DNA from: RGIG9079 sp964567845 | GTDB lineage: Bacteria; Bacteroidota; Bacteroidia; Bacteroidales; Marinifilaceae | NCBI GenBank assembly: GCA_964567845.1 | Contig: CAZMOG010000008.1 | Span: forward strand, 1-45,939 | Direction of reading: 5' to 3' | DNA: 45,939 nucleotides | Shown here: positions 24,922-33,717 of the stretch, in pieces | Position numbering within the stretch: position 1 is the first letter of the stretch | Layout: each line of letters begins with the position of its first letter | Translations under genes and position numbers: made by a program | Notes under the pieces: model-generated | What the model was told of the DNA's origin: nothing | The model's database searches: none | Seen by the model: the letters and a program-made list of their open reading frames with translations, nothing else

Positions 24922-27531
24922 TTAATCTGTTATGGTTACGTTAAACTTAAAGTAAACTGTCTTACCTCCATACTGCAAAACAAATCCCATTTTATATAGA
25001 GTATTTGTCTTTGCCATTCCAGTGTAACAACCAGCAACAATACCCGACGCGAAGTTGTTCGATGCCAGATATACCGGATTTGGATAACCCTTAACATCAC
25101 CATTGGCATCAAAGTATGCGCCATATGTTTCACTTACAGTATTATTATCCGGATAGATCGAACCATCGGCGTTAATTGGATTAAATGTGGCCTTTGATAT
25201 GGTTGCAACTGTCAATCCCAAAGCCTCAGCAGCATATGTATAATCAGGAACTACTGTGGGTCCACTCCACTGGGTTGATGGCTTCGGGAACTCAACATCA
25301 TAAGTGTAGGTCAATGTAGCCTCGTCCCATGTCTCAACAATCTTAGGAGGAGTGTTACGCAATGTAGCATTTGTCAACTTAATCTTATATGGCCACTGCT
25401 CATCATTTGCATCGTTATCATCCCAAGCATGATGCCAATACTCTGTTGGAGCTCCCATTACAACCAACCACAAATACTGACAATTTGCAGGACACATGAA
25501 TTGAACGGTTCCTGCTCCATTTGCGCCTGTTGCAGTTCCGGCATCACCATAATATCTGATACCATCTTTATCTACCGCTACAAATCCGAACTTCCAACCT
25601 GCTGCATCAACCTTCCATACTGAACCTGAAATCGGTGTTCTGTAACCGGTTGCACCTGCCATACCAACAAGCTCAACACTCATCAATGTCTCTTCAGCCG
25701 GAGCTGTCAAACGAATTGCATTGAAACCATAGTTCTCGGGAGCGGAACCTGCGCCTACCTGATAGTAACCATCATCAGTTGCATTCAATTGAGTATAGGT
25801 GCTGAATGCATCCCAATATCTGTCACCTCCATTTGCACGTGTATGAACCATATCGTAGGTCTGCAAACGACATGCATACTCGAACATCTCATTATTAAAC
25901 TCATCCAAAGAGATTTCGGTAATTCTCATATATGTATCAAATGGATCCTCAGGGAATTTTGAAGAACGCCATAGCTTACCGATAAAATCTTTACCCTGCT
26001 TATCAATCCAGAAATTCTGGATAAAGTAGTTTGCATATCTTGGCTCCTCGTGCAATGGGTGTTTCATTGTGTTAGGAGGGAACGAACCATACCATCCACC
26101 AAACATTCCATTTGGATAAACCATATAGCTCTGCCACTGTGCGCACTGCTCCCACCATGCGCAACCACCATCTCCATCAGGTCCGAAACCATAACGCCAG
26201 CCGCAAGTTGTCGATGGAGCATTTGCTCTGTCATACTGAGCATCGCAATATGTCTGATACTGGAAGCTATGACCAATCTCGTGAGCCATTGTATTGGCAG
26301 TACATCCCTCGATCCATGCCCACAAAGCACCAATCGTGTTATCGTAACCTGAACCTGTTGCCAAAGCATCAGAAGCGTGTCCCTCAAGAATAAAGATCTG
26401 CATCTTATACTGGTCAAGATAAGATTTGCCCTCACCCTTGAAGCCCAAGTCGTTTACGTAACTATCATAAATCTCCTCAGCATATTCAAGAATTCCATCT
26501 ACATCAAATGCTGTTGGATTATCACCCCAAGATTTATCCCAGAAAAGAATAAAGTTCTCGGTCTGCTTGCAACGCTTGTATGAATAAACGCTGTTGTTGC
26601 TGTGGAAGTCATTCTCTTTAGCGCCACCCTCTCTGTACTCGTAAGCAATATAAAACTCCTTATCGCCAAGCTGTTCCAACTCATAGTATGCCTCACCACA
26701 CTCATACTGATAGCAACGGCCTGCCTGCAACTTCATTCCAGAACCTTTGTACTCTAATGTACCTTCCGAAGTTTGTGCTGTAATTGTCAATACCTCGTTC
26801 GATAGGTCAACAGGCATAACTGCCATTCTCAAAGTAACATTTCCATTATACTCGGCAACATTCCAACCCTCACCCGATGCAGTTATTGTAATCTCATCGG
26901 TCAACTCAACCGGTTGCAACACTCTGTAATCTGCATCACTGGTTTTTGCGCACAAATTCAAAGTTGCCTTTGTTGGGAAAACTTTGTTACGAGCTTTAAT
27001 AGTAACGCTCTCAATTGTTGCTGCCTCTTTAGACTCATTAAACACTGTGAAATCCATCCAAGCCATTGTATGCTGGAAGGTCATACTGTTCTTAGTCTCT
27101 TTTAACACTTTTGGGGAAGCTATCAACAAATCGTACTGAGTCATGTGCGATGCATTGGCATCATTCTGAACCTGAATTGCAGGAATAGAGAATGTCAATG
27201 TCGCACCATCGCAATCTGCACTATATGGATAGTATGCATAGATTGAATCTCCTGTTACAAAAGTTACCTCTTGAACAGGATCTGCATAGTACGTAGTTCC
27301 TGATGATTTTTTAATCTCAGCCTCCACACTCAAATTTGAACCACTGGTGATTCCGATTTTATCACCCTCTACAAACGATACCTTCAAACCATCAATAACA
27401 GTTCTTGAAGCATCGTCGATTGAGACCTCGAACAGTCCCTTCTCGGCTCCACCGAGTTGATACACCTCGCTATCTTGACACGAAGCCATGATTGCTAAAG
27501 CGGGAAGTAACCATAAACTTTTCTTAATCAT
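24922..27531 (-). CDS. Fimbrillin-like lipoprotein fused to a HEIGH zinc-peptidase-like domain and DUF4859-like C-terminus
   Basis: An 869-residue lipoprotein from the ATG at 27531 (MIKKSLWLL), with the lipid site C18 in IMASCQ. Residues about 30-275 are fimbrillin-like: SRTVIDG, FVEGDKIGI and YAYYPYS are typical. Residues about 315-735 form a peptidase-like core with HEIGHSFQYQ (H417, E418, H421) and a candidate third zinc ligand E461 in AWWEQCAQWQ, a gluzincin pattern. It resembles DUF6055-type proteins, from memory. The last 130 residues are DUF4859-like (LGLTVATISKATF). An upstream extension of the frame is rejected because the lipoprotein signal starts at 27531. Substrate unknown; mucin or host protein is a guess. 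Confidence 0.8.
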   Translation of the reverse strand: MIKKSLWLLPALAIMASCQDSEVYQLGGAEKGLFEVSIDDASRTVIDGLKVSFVEGDKIGITSGSNLSVEAEIKKSSGTTYYADPVQEVTFVTGDSIYAYYPYSADCDGATLTFSIPAIQVQNDANASHMTQYDLLIASPKVLKETKNSMTFQHTMAWMDFTVFNESKEAATIESVTIKARNKVFPTKATLNLCAKTSDADYRVLQPVELTDEITITASGEGWNVAEYNGNVTLRMAVMPVDLSNEVLTITAQTSEGTLEYKGSGMKLQAGRCYQYECGEAYYELEQLGDKEFYIAYEYREGGAKENDFHSNNSVYSYKRCKQTENFILFWDKSWGDNPTAFDVDGILEYAEEIYDSYVNDLGFKGEGKSYLDQYKMQIFILEGHASDALATGSGYDNTIGALWAWIEGCTANTMAHEIGHSFQYQTYCDAQYDRANAPSTTCGWRYGFGPDGDGGCAWWEQCAQWQSYMVYPNGMFGGWYGSFPPNTMKHPLHEEPRYANYFIQNFWIDKQGKDFIGKLWRSSKFPEDPFDTYMRITEISLDEFNNEMFEYACRLQTYDMVHTRANGGDRYWDAFSTYTQLNATDDGYYQVGAGSAPENYGFNAIRLTAPAEETLMSVELVGMAGATGYRTPISGSVWKVDAAGWKFGFVAVDKDGIRYYGDAGTATGANGAGTVQFMCPANCQYLWLVVMGAPTEYWHHAWDDNDANDEQWPYKIKLTNATLRNTPPKIVETWDEATLTYTYDVEFPKPSTQWSGPTVVPDYTYAAEALGLTVATISKATFNPINADGSIYPDNNTVSETYGAYFDANGDVKGYPNPVYLASNNFASGIVAGCYTGMAKTNTLYKMGFVLQYGGKTVYFKFNVTITD

Positions 27532-27581
27532 AATTGTTGTTCTATTTTGTACCTGTTTACTATTTTGCACAACATAACACG

Positions 27582-27589
27582 CAAATCTA
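27582..27589 (-). promoter_or_regulatory. -7 box for the HEIGH lipoprotein operon
   Basis: Minus-strand TAGATTTG matches TAnnTTTG. It is 50 bases before the ATG at 27531 and separates this operon from the HAD gene that ends at 27642. Confidence 0.5.
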
Positions 27590-27641
27590 CATAAATTAAT
27601 TTAGATTCACGTAATTATTTCAGCAAAAAAGTGTACAAATA

Positions 27642-28415
27642 TCAAATAAGTTCAAAATGGCAAAGTGCTTTATATATTCCATCATTATCAACCGTATCGG
27701 TTATAAATGTTGCAACCTGTTGTACGGCAAACTCGGCATTCCCCATTGCCACCGAATTTTCAACAGAAGCAAGCATAGGAATATCATTGCCACCATCGCC
27801 AAATGCAATTGCCTCGGATTTTGAAAAACCGTAATAATCAAGCACTTTTTGAACTCCTATACTTTTACTTGCATCCTTATGGATAATATCGGTAAATGTG
27901 TGATACCAACGAGCATCGCTACAGTTCGGCAAAAGTGGCATAACCATAGAATCCTTTGATTTATCAAAGAACGATACCATTTGGTAAATCTCTTGATTCC
28001 TGACACTCTCTATAGGGGCAATTGGAGGTACCGGAAAATTAATCAACTCTATCAGTTCGGCAGTATCATTATTGAAAAAATTGGCACAAAGCGAGTGCTC
28101 CGACAAAAAGAATGTAGGTATTTCCACTCCACTTTGCTGCAATTTTACAAAATTCTCTATATCGCTACAGGGGATTGGCAACTTAAAAATCACCTCATCG
28201 CCTGCAAAACAGTATGCTCCGTTCATGGTAATATAACCATCAAACTGCATATCACCCAAATTATTGATAGTAGCTTTATGCCTACCTGTTGCAATAAAGA
28301 CCTTTACCCCTTTAGCCCTCAGCAACTCTACTGCTTTTATTGCAGAATCAGGGACCTTGTGGGTATTGAAACTCACCAAGGTCCCATCAATATCAAAAAA
28401 GGCTATCTTTATCAT
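27642..28415 (-). CDS. HAD-superfamily hydrolase, Cof (IIB) type
   Basis: A 257-residue cytoplasmic phosphatase-like protein. Motif I is FFDIDGTLV (D8 nucleophile, D10). The FIATGR segment is motif II, a Lys (KSIGVQKVL) serves as motif III, and FGDGGNDIPML is motif IV. A C2B-type cap lies between. Cof-type members dephosphorylate sugar phosphates, nucleotides or pyridoxal phosphate. The start at 28415 is chosen because it opens directly with the HAD strand and overlaps the nadE stop (ATGA at 28412-28415). This makes it the last gene of the nadE operon. The substrate is unknown; its place suggests a nucleotide or phosphate ester. Confidence 0.88.
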   Translation of the reverse strand: MIKIAFFDIDGTLVSFNTHKVPDSAIKAVELLRAKGVKVFIATGRHKATINNLGDMQFDGYITMNGAYCFAGDEVIFKLPIPCSDIENFVKLQQSGVEIPTFFLSEHSLCANFFNNDTAELIELINFPVPPIAPIESVRNQEIYQMVSFFDKSKDSMVMPLLPNCSDARWYHTFTDIIHKDASKSIGVQKVLDYYGFSKSEAIAFGDGGNDIPMLASVENSVAMGNAEFAVQQVATFITDTVDNDGIYKALCHFELI

Positions 28416-30223
28416 CTCTCCAACTCCTCGATTATCCTGGTCCACTCCGCAGCACTGCTGTCGCTCGGAATATTTGAACTAAGCGCCACCGTTCCGATTA
28501 CCGGCCCGTCAGGCAGACAATTTCGCTTAAACTGCTGCGCAAAGTATCTACGGAAAAATGTCTTCAGCCATTTATAAATCTCGTCGGTGTTATACTTATT
28601 GACAAAAGCAATTTTTGCCAAATCGTATATCTTATCGGGAGCAAAACCACTCTTCAAAAAATGGTACATATAGAAGTCATGCAACTCGTATGGTCCAACC
28701 AAATCCTCAGTCTTCTGCTTGATATTTCCACTCTCATCGGCAGGGATAAGCTCAGGGCTGATTGGTGTATTTACAATATCAATCAATATTTCGGACGAGG
28801 CCCCACTCAACTCCCTAATCGCTACCCATAAAACCAAACACTTCACCATGGTCTTGGGAACACCGCCATTCACACCATACATTGACATGTGGTCACCATT
28901 ATAGGTTGCCCAACCCAAAGCCAACTCCGACATATCACCTGTTCCAATAACCATACCTCCGCACATATTGGCATAATCCATAAGAATCTGCGTTCTTTCA
29001 CGCGCCTGGCTGTTTTCGTAGGTAATATTGTGGTTGTCAATATCGTGTCCTATATCCTTAAAGTGTTGAATACAGGCATCTTTTATACTTATCTCCTTAA
29101 TGGTAATTCCCAATGCCCTCATCAAACCAATGGCATTGTCGTATGTTCTGTCGGTTGTACCGAATCCCGGCATTGTTATTCCAACAATTCCCTTTCTGTC
29201 GTATTGCAACTTATCGAAAGTTTTGACAGCCACCAAAAGGGCAAGAGTCGAATCCAGACCGCCCGATATTCCTACAACTGCACTCTTTGAGCCTGTATGT
29301 ACAAATCTCTTTGCAAGAGCCGCAACCTGAATCTCAAATATCTCTCTGCACCTTAAATCCAATTCGTTCTGCTCCTCGGGAATAAAAGGATTCTCGGGAT
29401 AGACTCTTGTCAGGTTAAAATCTTCACTCCAAGATTGCTCAATTTCGATTTCAGTAACACCTCCCTGCAATGCCTCGGCAGAGCCCCACGCCTCGGAATT
29501 AGCCATACGAGCATGGCGGATATGTTCAATATCTATTTCAGAAATCTGAACCATCGGTTTATAATCCAACGAAACTCCTCGGCACAACATATTACCGCAA
29601 TCACACACAGCACCCCATGCCACATAAGCATATTTGGTAGTTGATTCGCCGAATCCCGAGTTACTATAAACATAACCCATTGACAATCTTCTACACTGCT
29701 CCTTGATTGATGAACATTTTCTGTCTTGACTACCAACTATCATTGGGCTTGAATCCATTCCAAAAACCACATCTGCTCCATTGGCAGCCAAAACTGTCGA
29801 TGCCGGCAAAACTCCTGACGCCGAAGCACCAACCTCAACTCCAAACTTAAAGTTCGGAGTTGAGAATATCAAATTTGCCCCATTTGCCACTCCGGCCAGT
29901 TCTCCATTATATATCACAGCAGCAGAGCTACAGACCTCTACACCAGTGCGCAAAGGCAACCCTACTATGACTATTGTCTCTGAATTTTGAGTTGCAGCAA
30001 CAATATGCCCCAACTCCCTCATGGCACCATTTAAGAGTATATTACTATACAACAACTCTCCACAACTACCTCCGGTTATTGATAGCTCCGGAAACAACAC
30101 AACATCTACATTCTGCTCAATGCAGTTCTTTATCAACTCCACTATTTGCGTTGCATTGTAGTGACAATCGCCAACCTTTAACAAAGGTTGTGCCGTTGCA
30201 ACTCTTAAAAAACCATGTTTCAT
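28412..30223 (-). CDS. nadE: NAD synthetase homologue with degenerate glutaminase domain
   Basis: This 603-residue protein has a nitrilase-like N-terminal domain (about 1-255) and a NAD synthetase domain (about 290-603). The synthetase part looks active: P-loop VGISGGLDSTLAL (317-329), GTGDMSELALGW, QKTEDLVGPYELHDF and QQFKRNCLPDGP. In the glutaminase domain E46 (FPELSITGG) is kept. The usual Lys region is deleted or altered (GVANG where GVVPK is expected), and the nucleophile Cys motif VEICED reads VEVGAS (G132). The protein is about 40 residues short of usual Bacteroides NadE. It may use free ammonia, or be a non-canonical paralogue. It overlaps both neighbours by ATGA. Confidence 0.9.
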   Translation of the reverse strand: MKHGFLRVATAQPLLKVGDCHYNATQIVELIKNCIEQNVDVVLFPELSITGGSCGELLYSNILLNGAMRELGHIVAATQNSETIVIVGLPLRTGVEVCSSAAVIYNGELAGVANGANLIFSTPNFKFGVEVGASASGVLPASTVLAANGADVVFGMDSSPMIVGSQDRKCSSIKEQCRRLSMGYVYSNSGFGESTTKYAYVAWGAVCDCGNMLCRGVSLDYKPMVQISEIDIEHIRHARMANSEAWGSAEALQGGVTEIEIEQSWSEDFNLTRVYPENPFIPEEQNELDLRCREIFEIQVAALAKRFVHTGSKSAVVGISGGLDSTLALLVAVKTFDKLQYDRKGIVGITMPGFGTTDRTYDNAIGLMRALGITIKEISIKDACIQHFKDIGHDIDNHNITYENSQARERTQILMDYANMCGGMVIGTGDMSELALGWATYNGDHMSMYGVNGGVPKTMVKCLVLWVAIRELSGASSEILIDIVNTPISPELIPADESGNIKQKTEDLVGPYELHDFYMYHFLKSGFAPDKIYDLAKIAFVNKYNTDEIYKWLKTFFRRYFAQQFKRNCLPDGPVIGTVALSSNIPSDSSAAEWTRIIEELER

Positions 30224-31218
30224 AGAATTGTATTACTATATGAAACTTGTATTCTTACATCGTAATTATAAGTATCACCCAACTCTTCATCGTACATTAC
30301 ATATCGAATTCCGGCATGATACATATCATTTTCACTCATGCTCTCCTGATCGATCTGAAATATTAACTGAGTAGCACTCTTTGCTCCTACAAAATACAAA
30401 GTTGTAAACGATGATGTCTGCGGAATAACATTGCCATTACTACGATACGATGCTCCAAATTCATATCCCTCCGGAAGACGTGGAGAGGTAACCGAAGTCT
30501 CTTTCCACTCGTTTCCATTTGTTGTACACCACAAAATAACACGCTTAACCGCACCATTATCAACTGCCTCTTGCAATCTACCGGATAACCCAAAGAACTC
30601 TATTATGTCATTTTCCTGAATATCAATGGTCTCAGTACCATCACTCTCAATATAGTCAGAATAGGTATATGAATAGATAGCAGATTGATTGAATGTCTTA
30701 TGTATCTCGTTCGGATGCCATATACTATTATCCATATCATTGATTGCATCGTTTACTGTCTTATCCTCAAAAACAACACCGGCAGCAGCCTGTTTAACAA
30801 CGAACTGCAATGTAGTTGGCTCTTGAGTATCATTCATAACAAACTCTACTATACCCTCTCGCTCGGCATCGGTATTCTCGGTAATCTGAATAGTTACCTC
30901 ACTCTCGGTAACTGCACGACTATCCTTAACTGTAATCCAATCAACTGTAGACACAACTGTATAAGTACGATTGCTCTTTACTGTAATAACCTCCTCACCT
31001 CCCATACAATCTACAAACAGGGAGTAACTTGCCAACTCGCAACTATCCAAATCAACTACCGGAGGCTCAGGTTTCGATGATGTGGTATCGGTCTGAGTTG
31101 GCTCGGGTGTTGGTTGTGGAGTATCGCTCGGATTATCTGTCGAGTCAGAACCGGAACTACATTCTATACTAAATGCCGCAATCAGGCACAACGGAAATAA
31201 TATCTTACTTAATTTCAT
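30220..31218 (-). CDS. BACON-like domain lipoprotein
   Basis: A 332-residue lipoprotein from the ATG at 31218 (MKLSKILFPL) with C20 in SIECSSGS, followed by a Pro/Thr-rich linker (about 25-55). Residues about 60-150 form a BACON-like beta-sandwich (VKSNRTYTVVSTVDWITV to FVVKQAA). The remaining 180 residues are beta-rich, with no family I can name; the segment ENDIIEFFGLSG faintly recalls the DUF4859-like domains nearby. It begins 11 bases after the HELGH lipoprotein, and its stop overlaps the nadE start (ATGA at 30220-30223). It is probably surface-exposed. Confidence 0.78.
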   Translation of the reverse strand: MKLSKILFPLCLIAAFSIECSSGSDSTDNPSDTPQPTPEPTQTDTTSSKPEPPVVDLDSCELASYSLFVDCMGGEEVITVKSNRTYTVVSTVDWITVKDSRAVTESEVTIQITENTDAEREGIVEFVMNDTQEPTTLQFVVKQAAAGVVFEDKTVNDAINDMDNSIWHPNEIHKTFNQSAIYSYTYSDYIESDGTETIDIQENDIIEFFGLSGRLQEAVDNGAVKRVILWCTTNGNEWKETSVTSPRLPEGYEFGASYRSNGNVIPQTSSFTTLYFVGAKSATQLIFQIDQESMSENDMYHAGIRYVMYDEELGDTYNYDVRIQVSYSNTIL

Positions 31219-31229
31219 AGCTTTCAAAA

Positions 31230-33569
31230 TTAAAATGTGTATGTATAGTCAACCTCCTCTGTAGATTTCTTTATGAAGGTAGAGCCCTGAAGCTCTGTTC
31301 CGTCAACCTTAAATCTGTATGGGAACTGATAATCATTCTTTGTATTACTATCCCACTTCTTTTGGTAATGCTCGGTAGGAGCACCTGTCACCACAAAGAA
31401 GAGACGTTTTGTATCTTCAGGAACAGTAAATGTCAATGTCCCGCTGTGATCGCGTTTCATTTCGCTATATACAGGAGTCCAACCTCCGGTTCCGGTACAA
31501 GCAACCAAACCCCAACGCCATCCTGGGACAGAACTATACTTATAATCCTGAACATTCTCAACCGAAGGATAGTTGGTCAACCCCTGGAAGTCAATGGTAA
31601 TCTGAGTTCCTGCCTCGGGCACCTTCAAACTTACAGCATTATATCCGTATGACTGTGGCGAGAAGTTGACATTGTGCGATGTTCCATGATCAAGTGTTAC
31701 AGTATCCGGATAACAACGATAATAGCCATCCTTGGTATTCTCAATCAAACGAGTCTTGTTGATATACCATTGATTGCGCTCCTGCGATGACAATCCGTCA
31801 ATCAAATCACGCATATAACCGTTAATCTCCTCGTCATTGAAGCTCCAGGTCATCTCTTTTGCAGCAGCTACCCAAATCTCATCATTAAATTTCTCCTGAT
31901 CGGTTCCGGTAATGCGCTTATATGTCTGAATCGGATCCTCGCCACTCGTTGACATTCGCCATACACGACCCAAAATATCACGTCCATGCAACTCCTCCCA
32001 ATAGCTCATTAAATAGAAACATTGGTATCTTAACCACTCGTGAGTAAATCCACGGTGAGCTGTTGCTTGATGTACGGGAATCTCGCAACTCCAATTCTTA
32101 TACCACTCCATGCACTGCCATGCCTGATAGTTGGCACACATCTCCCAGAAGGCATTACCTTGACCTATTGAGTGTCTATAACCTGCACTTGATGTATGGA
32201 ACTCTGAATCTATCTTGGCATCGCAATAAACCTGATATTGGAAAGAGTGTCCCAACTCATGAGCAACTGTCTGACCCACAGGTTTACATGCACTTGGAGC
32301 AATCCAGAATGCACCAATTACATCATCAACACCTCCTCCGTTGGCAACCCAACCATCGGTATAGAACAGGAATATCATCATTTTATACTTGTCGGTATTC
32401 GATGCCCCCTTTATTGTGAATGTCAACTCATCCTGATAAAGAGCATAGAATGACTCCATCTTCTCAAGCATATCATCAATATCAACCTTCATTGATACAT
32501 TTCCGACTCTCTTTGTACATGTCGATGGATCATCTCCAAATCCCTTCTCCCAGAACACAATCAAATTTTCCGACTCACGTGAGCGCTTCCAGCTGAAATA
32601 GCTATTATCATCGTGCAAATTGGCTGTGCTGAAACGGAAACTTCTGTCAAAGTCAGAGACCTGGCTTTTTGGCAAATAGATCTCCTTACCGTTAAACTCC
32701 AATGTATGAACAGTACCTGAAGCAAAGTTTTTACCCAAATATCTCTTAGTAAAAGTTCCTTGACTGGTATTTACTGTAACCTTCACATTCACTAAAGACA
32801 TATCTACAGGAAGTATTGCTGCTCGAAGAGTGGCAGCCTGACCACTCTTTACTGTAGCCCATGTACCCTCGGCAGTTACTGTTAAAGTTTTACTTCTCTC
32901 ACCGGGATACAATTTCATGTAATCCTTCGAATCCTGACTCTGCAAAACACTAACACGTCCTGACGAGATAAAACCCTCACCCTCTGATTCTATAGTCACA
33001 CTATTAATCTTTAAATCACTCTCCTCAACATTATTAAATTTAAAGTCAATCCACGCATTTAAACGTTGGAAAGTCAATTTCGGAGTATTCTTTCCTACCG
33101 CTACAGGTTTTGCAATCAGAAAATCATACGGAGTTATATGAGTAAATTGCGCATCCTTTTGCACCTGTTCCGTTGGCATGGTAACATCGATACGCTTGGC
33201 TGATATATATCCATCGTCAACTATTCCTGCACTCACTATCTTCTCGTTAAATGGATAGTATCCATAAAGGGTATCTCCCTGATTAATCAACAAATTCTTA
33301 TCAGAATAAGCCTGTTCGCCGGTCTCTCCAATTGTAAACGATGCGTTCTCAACATTAGCACTAAATACACCAACCTTATCCCCCTGTTCAAATAATGTTG
33401 AATAACCCTCATAAACTACTCGCGAAGTATTTGTGTTTTGCACTCCTACTTCAATAACAGTACCCTTATCAACTCCCGATGGGATACCCTCGCTATACTC
33501 TGTCTCATTGCAACCGAACAAAACCAATCCCGCCACAAAAGACATAGTAAAGATGTTTCTCTTTCTCAT
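31230..33569 (-). CDS. Fimbrillin-like lipoprotein fused to a HELGH zinc-peptidase-like domain
   Basis: A 779-residue lipoprotein from the ATG at 33569 (MRKRNIF), lipid site C20 in LVLFGCNE. It is a paralogue of the protein at 24922-27531. Residues about 35-300 are fimbrillin-like (TSRVVYEG, FEQGDKVGVFS, YGYYPFNEK), and about 320-779 are the peptidase-like core. The zinc motif is HELGHSFQYQ (H437, E438, H441), with E476 in AFWEMCANYQ as candidate third ligand. Both proteins share YCDA after the zinc motif and the VVTGAPTEHY / VVMGAPTEYW segment. It ends without the DUF4859-like tail. It heads the operon that continues with the BACON lipoprotein, nadE and HAD genes. Confidence 0.8.
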   Translation of the reverse strand: MRKRNIFTMSFVAGLVLFGCNETEYSEGIPSGVDKGTVIEVGVQNTNTSRVVYEGYSTLFEQGDKVGVFSANVENASFTIGETGEQAYSDKNLLINQGDTLYGYYPFNEKIVSAGIVDDGYISAKRIDVTMPTEQVQKDAQFTHITPYDFLIAKPVAVGKNTPKLTFQRLNAWIDFKFNNVEESDLKINSVTIESEGEGFISSGRVSVLQSQDSKDYMKLYPGERSKTLTVTAEGTWATVKSGQAATLRAAILPVDMSLVNVKVTVNTSQGTFTKRYLGKNFASGTVHTLEFNGKEIYLPKSQVSDFDRSFRFSTANLHDDNSYFSWKRSRESENLIVFWEKGFGDDPSTCTKRVGNVSMKVDIDDMLEKMESFYALYQDELTFTIKGASNTDKYKMMIFLFYTDGWVANGGGVDDVIGAFWIAPSACKPVGQTVAHELGHSFQYQVYCDAKIDSEFHTSSAGYRHSIGQGNAFWEMCANYQAWQCMEWYKNWSCEIPVHQATAHRGFTHEWLRYQCFYLMSYWEELHGRDILGRVWRMSTSGEDPIQTYKRITGTDQEKFNDEIWVAAAKEMTWSFNDEEINGYMRDLIDGLSSQERNQWYINKTRLIENTKDGYYRCYPDTVTLDHGTSHNVNFSPQSYGYNAVSLKVPEAGTQITIDFQGLTNYPSVENVQDYKYSSVPGWRWGLVACTGTGGWTPVYSEMKRDHSGTLTFTVPEDTKRLFFVVTGAPTEHYQKKWDSNTKNDYQFPYRFKVDGTELQGSTFIKKSTEEVDYTYTF

Positions 33570-33604
33570 GCTATTATTGTTAATTTTTACTCTATTCAAT
33601 GAGA

Positions 33605-33685
33605 CAAAATTAAAGAAAAATTAAACCATAAGCAATTATAATTATCCACATTTATCTCCCTAAAAGTTAATTTTACTTAACTTTG
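33605..33685. promoter_or_regulatory. Divergent promoters for the HELGH operon and the Kbl-like gene
   Basis: Minus-strand TAATTTTG (33612-33605) lies 36 bases before the ATG at 33569. Plus-strand TAACTTTG (33678-33685) lies 32 bases before the ATG at 33718. Both match TAnnTTTG; -33 elements are not clear. Confidence 0.55.
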
Positions 33686-33717
33686 CCGCTCAAATAGAAT
33701 AATTAGCTCCACATTAT

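Noticed and set aside
27532..27570. Upstream start for the HEIGH lipoprotein
   Set aside because: It would put 13 polar residues before a clear lipoprotein signal, which would block export.
28416..28445. Longer start for the HAD hydrolase
   Set aside because: The extra residues precede the HAD strand and lie within nadE; the ATG at 28415 gives the ATGA overlap.
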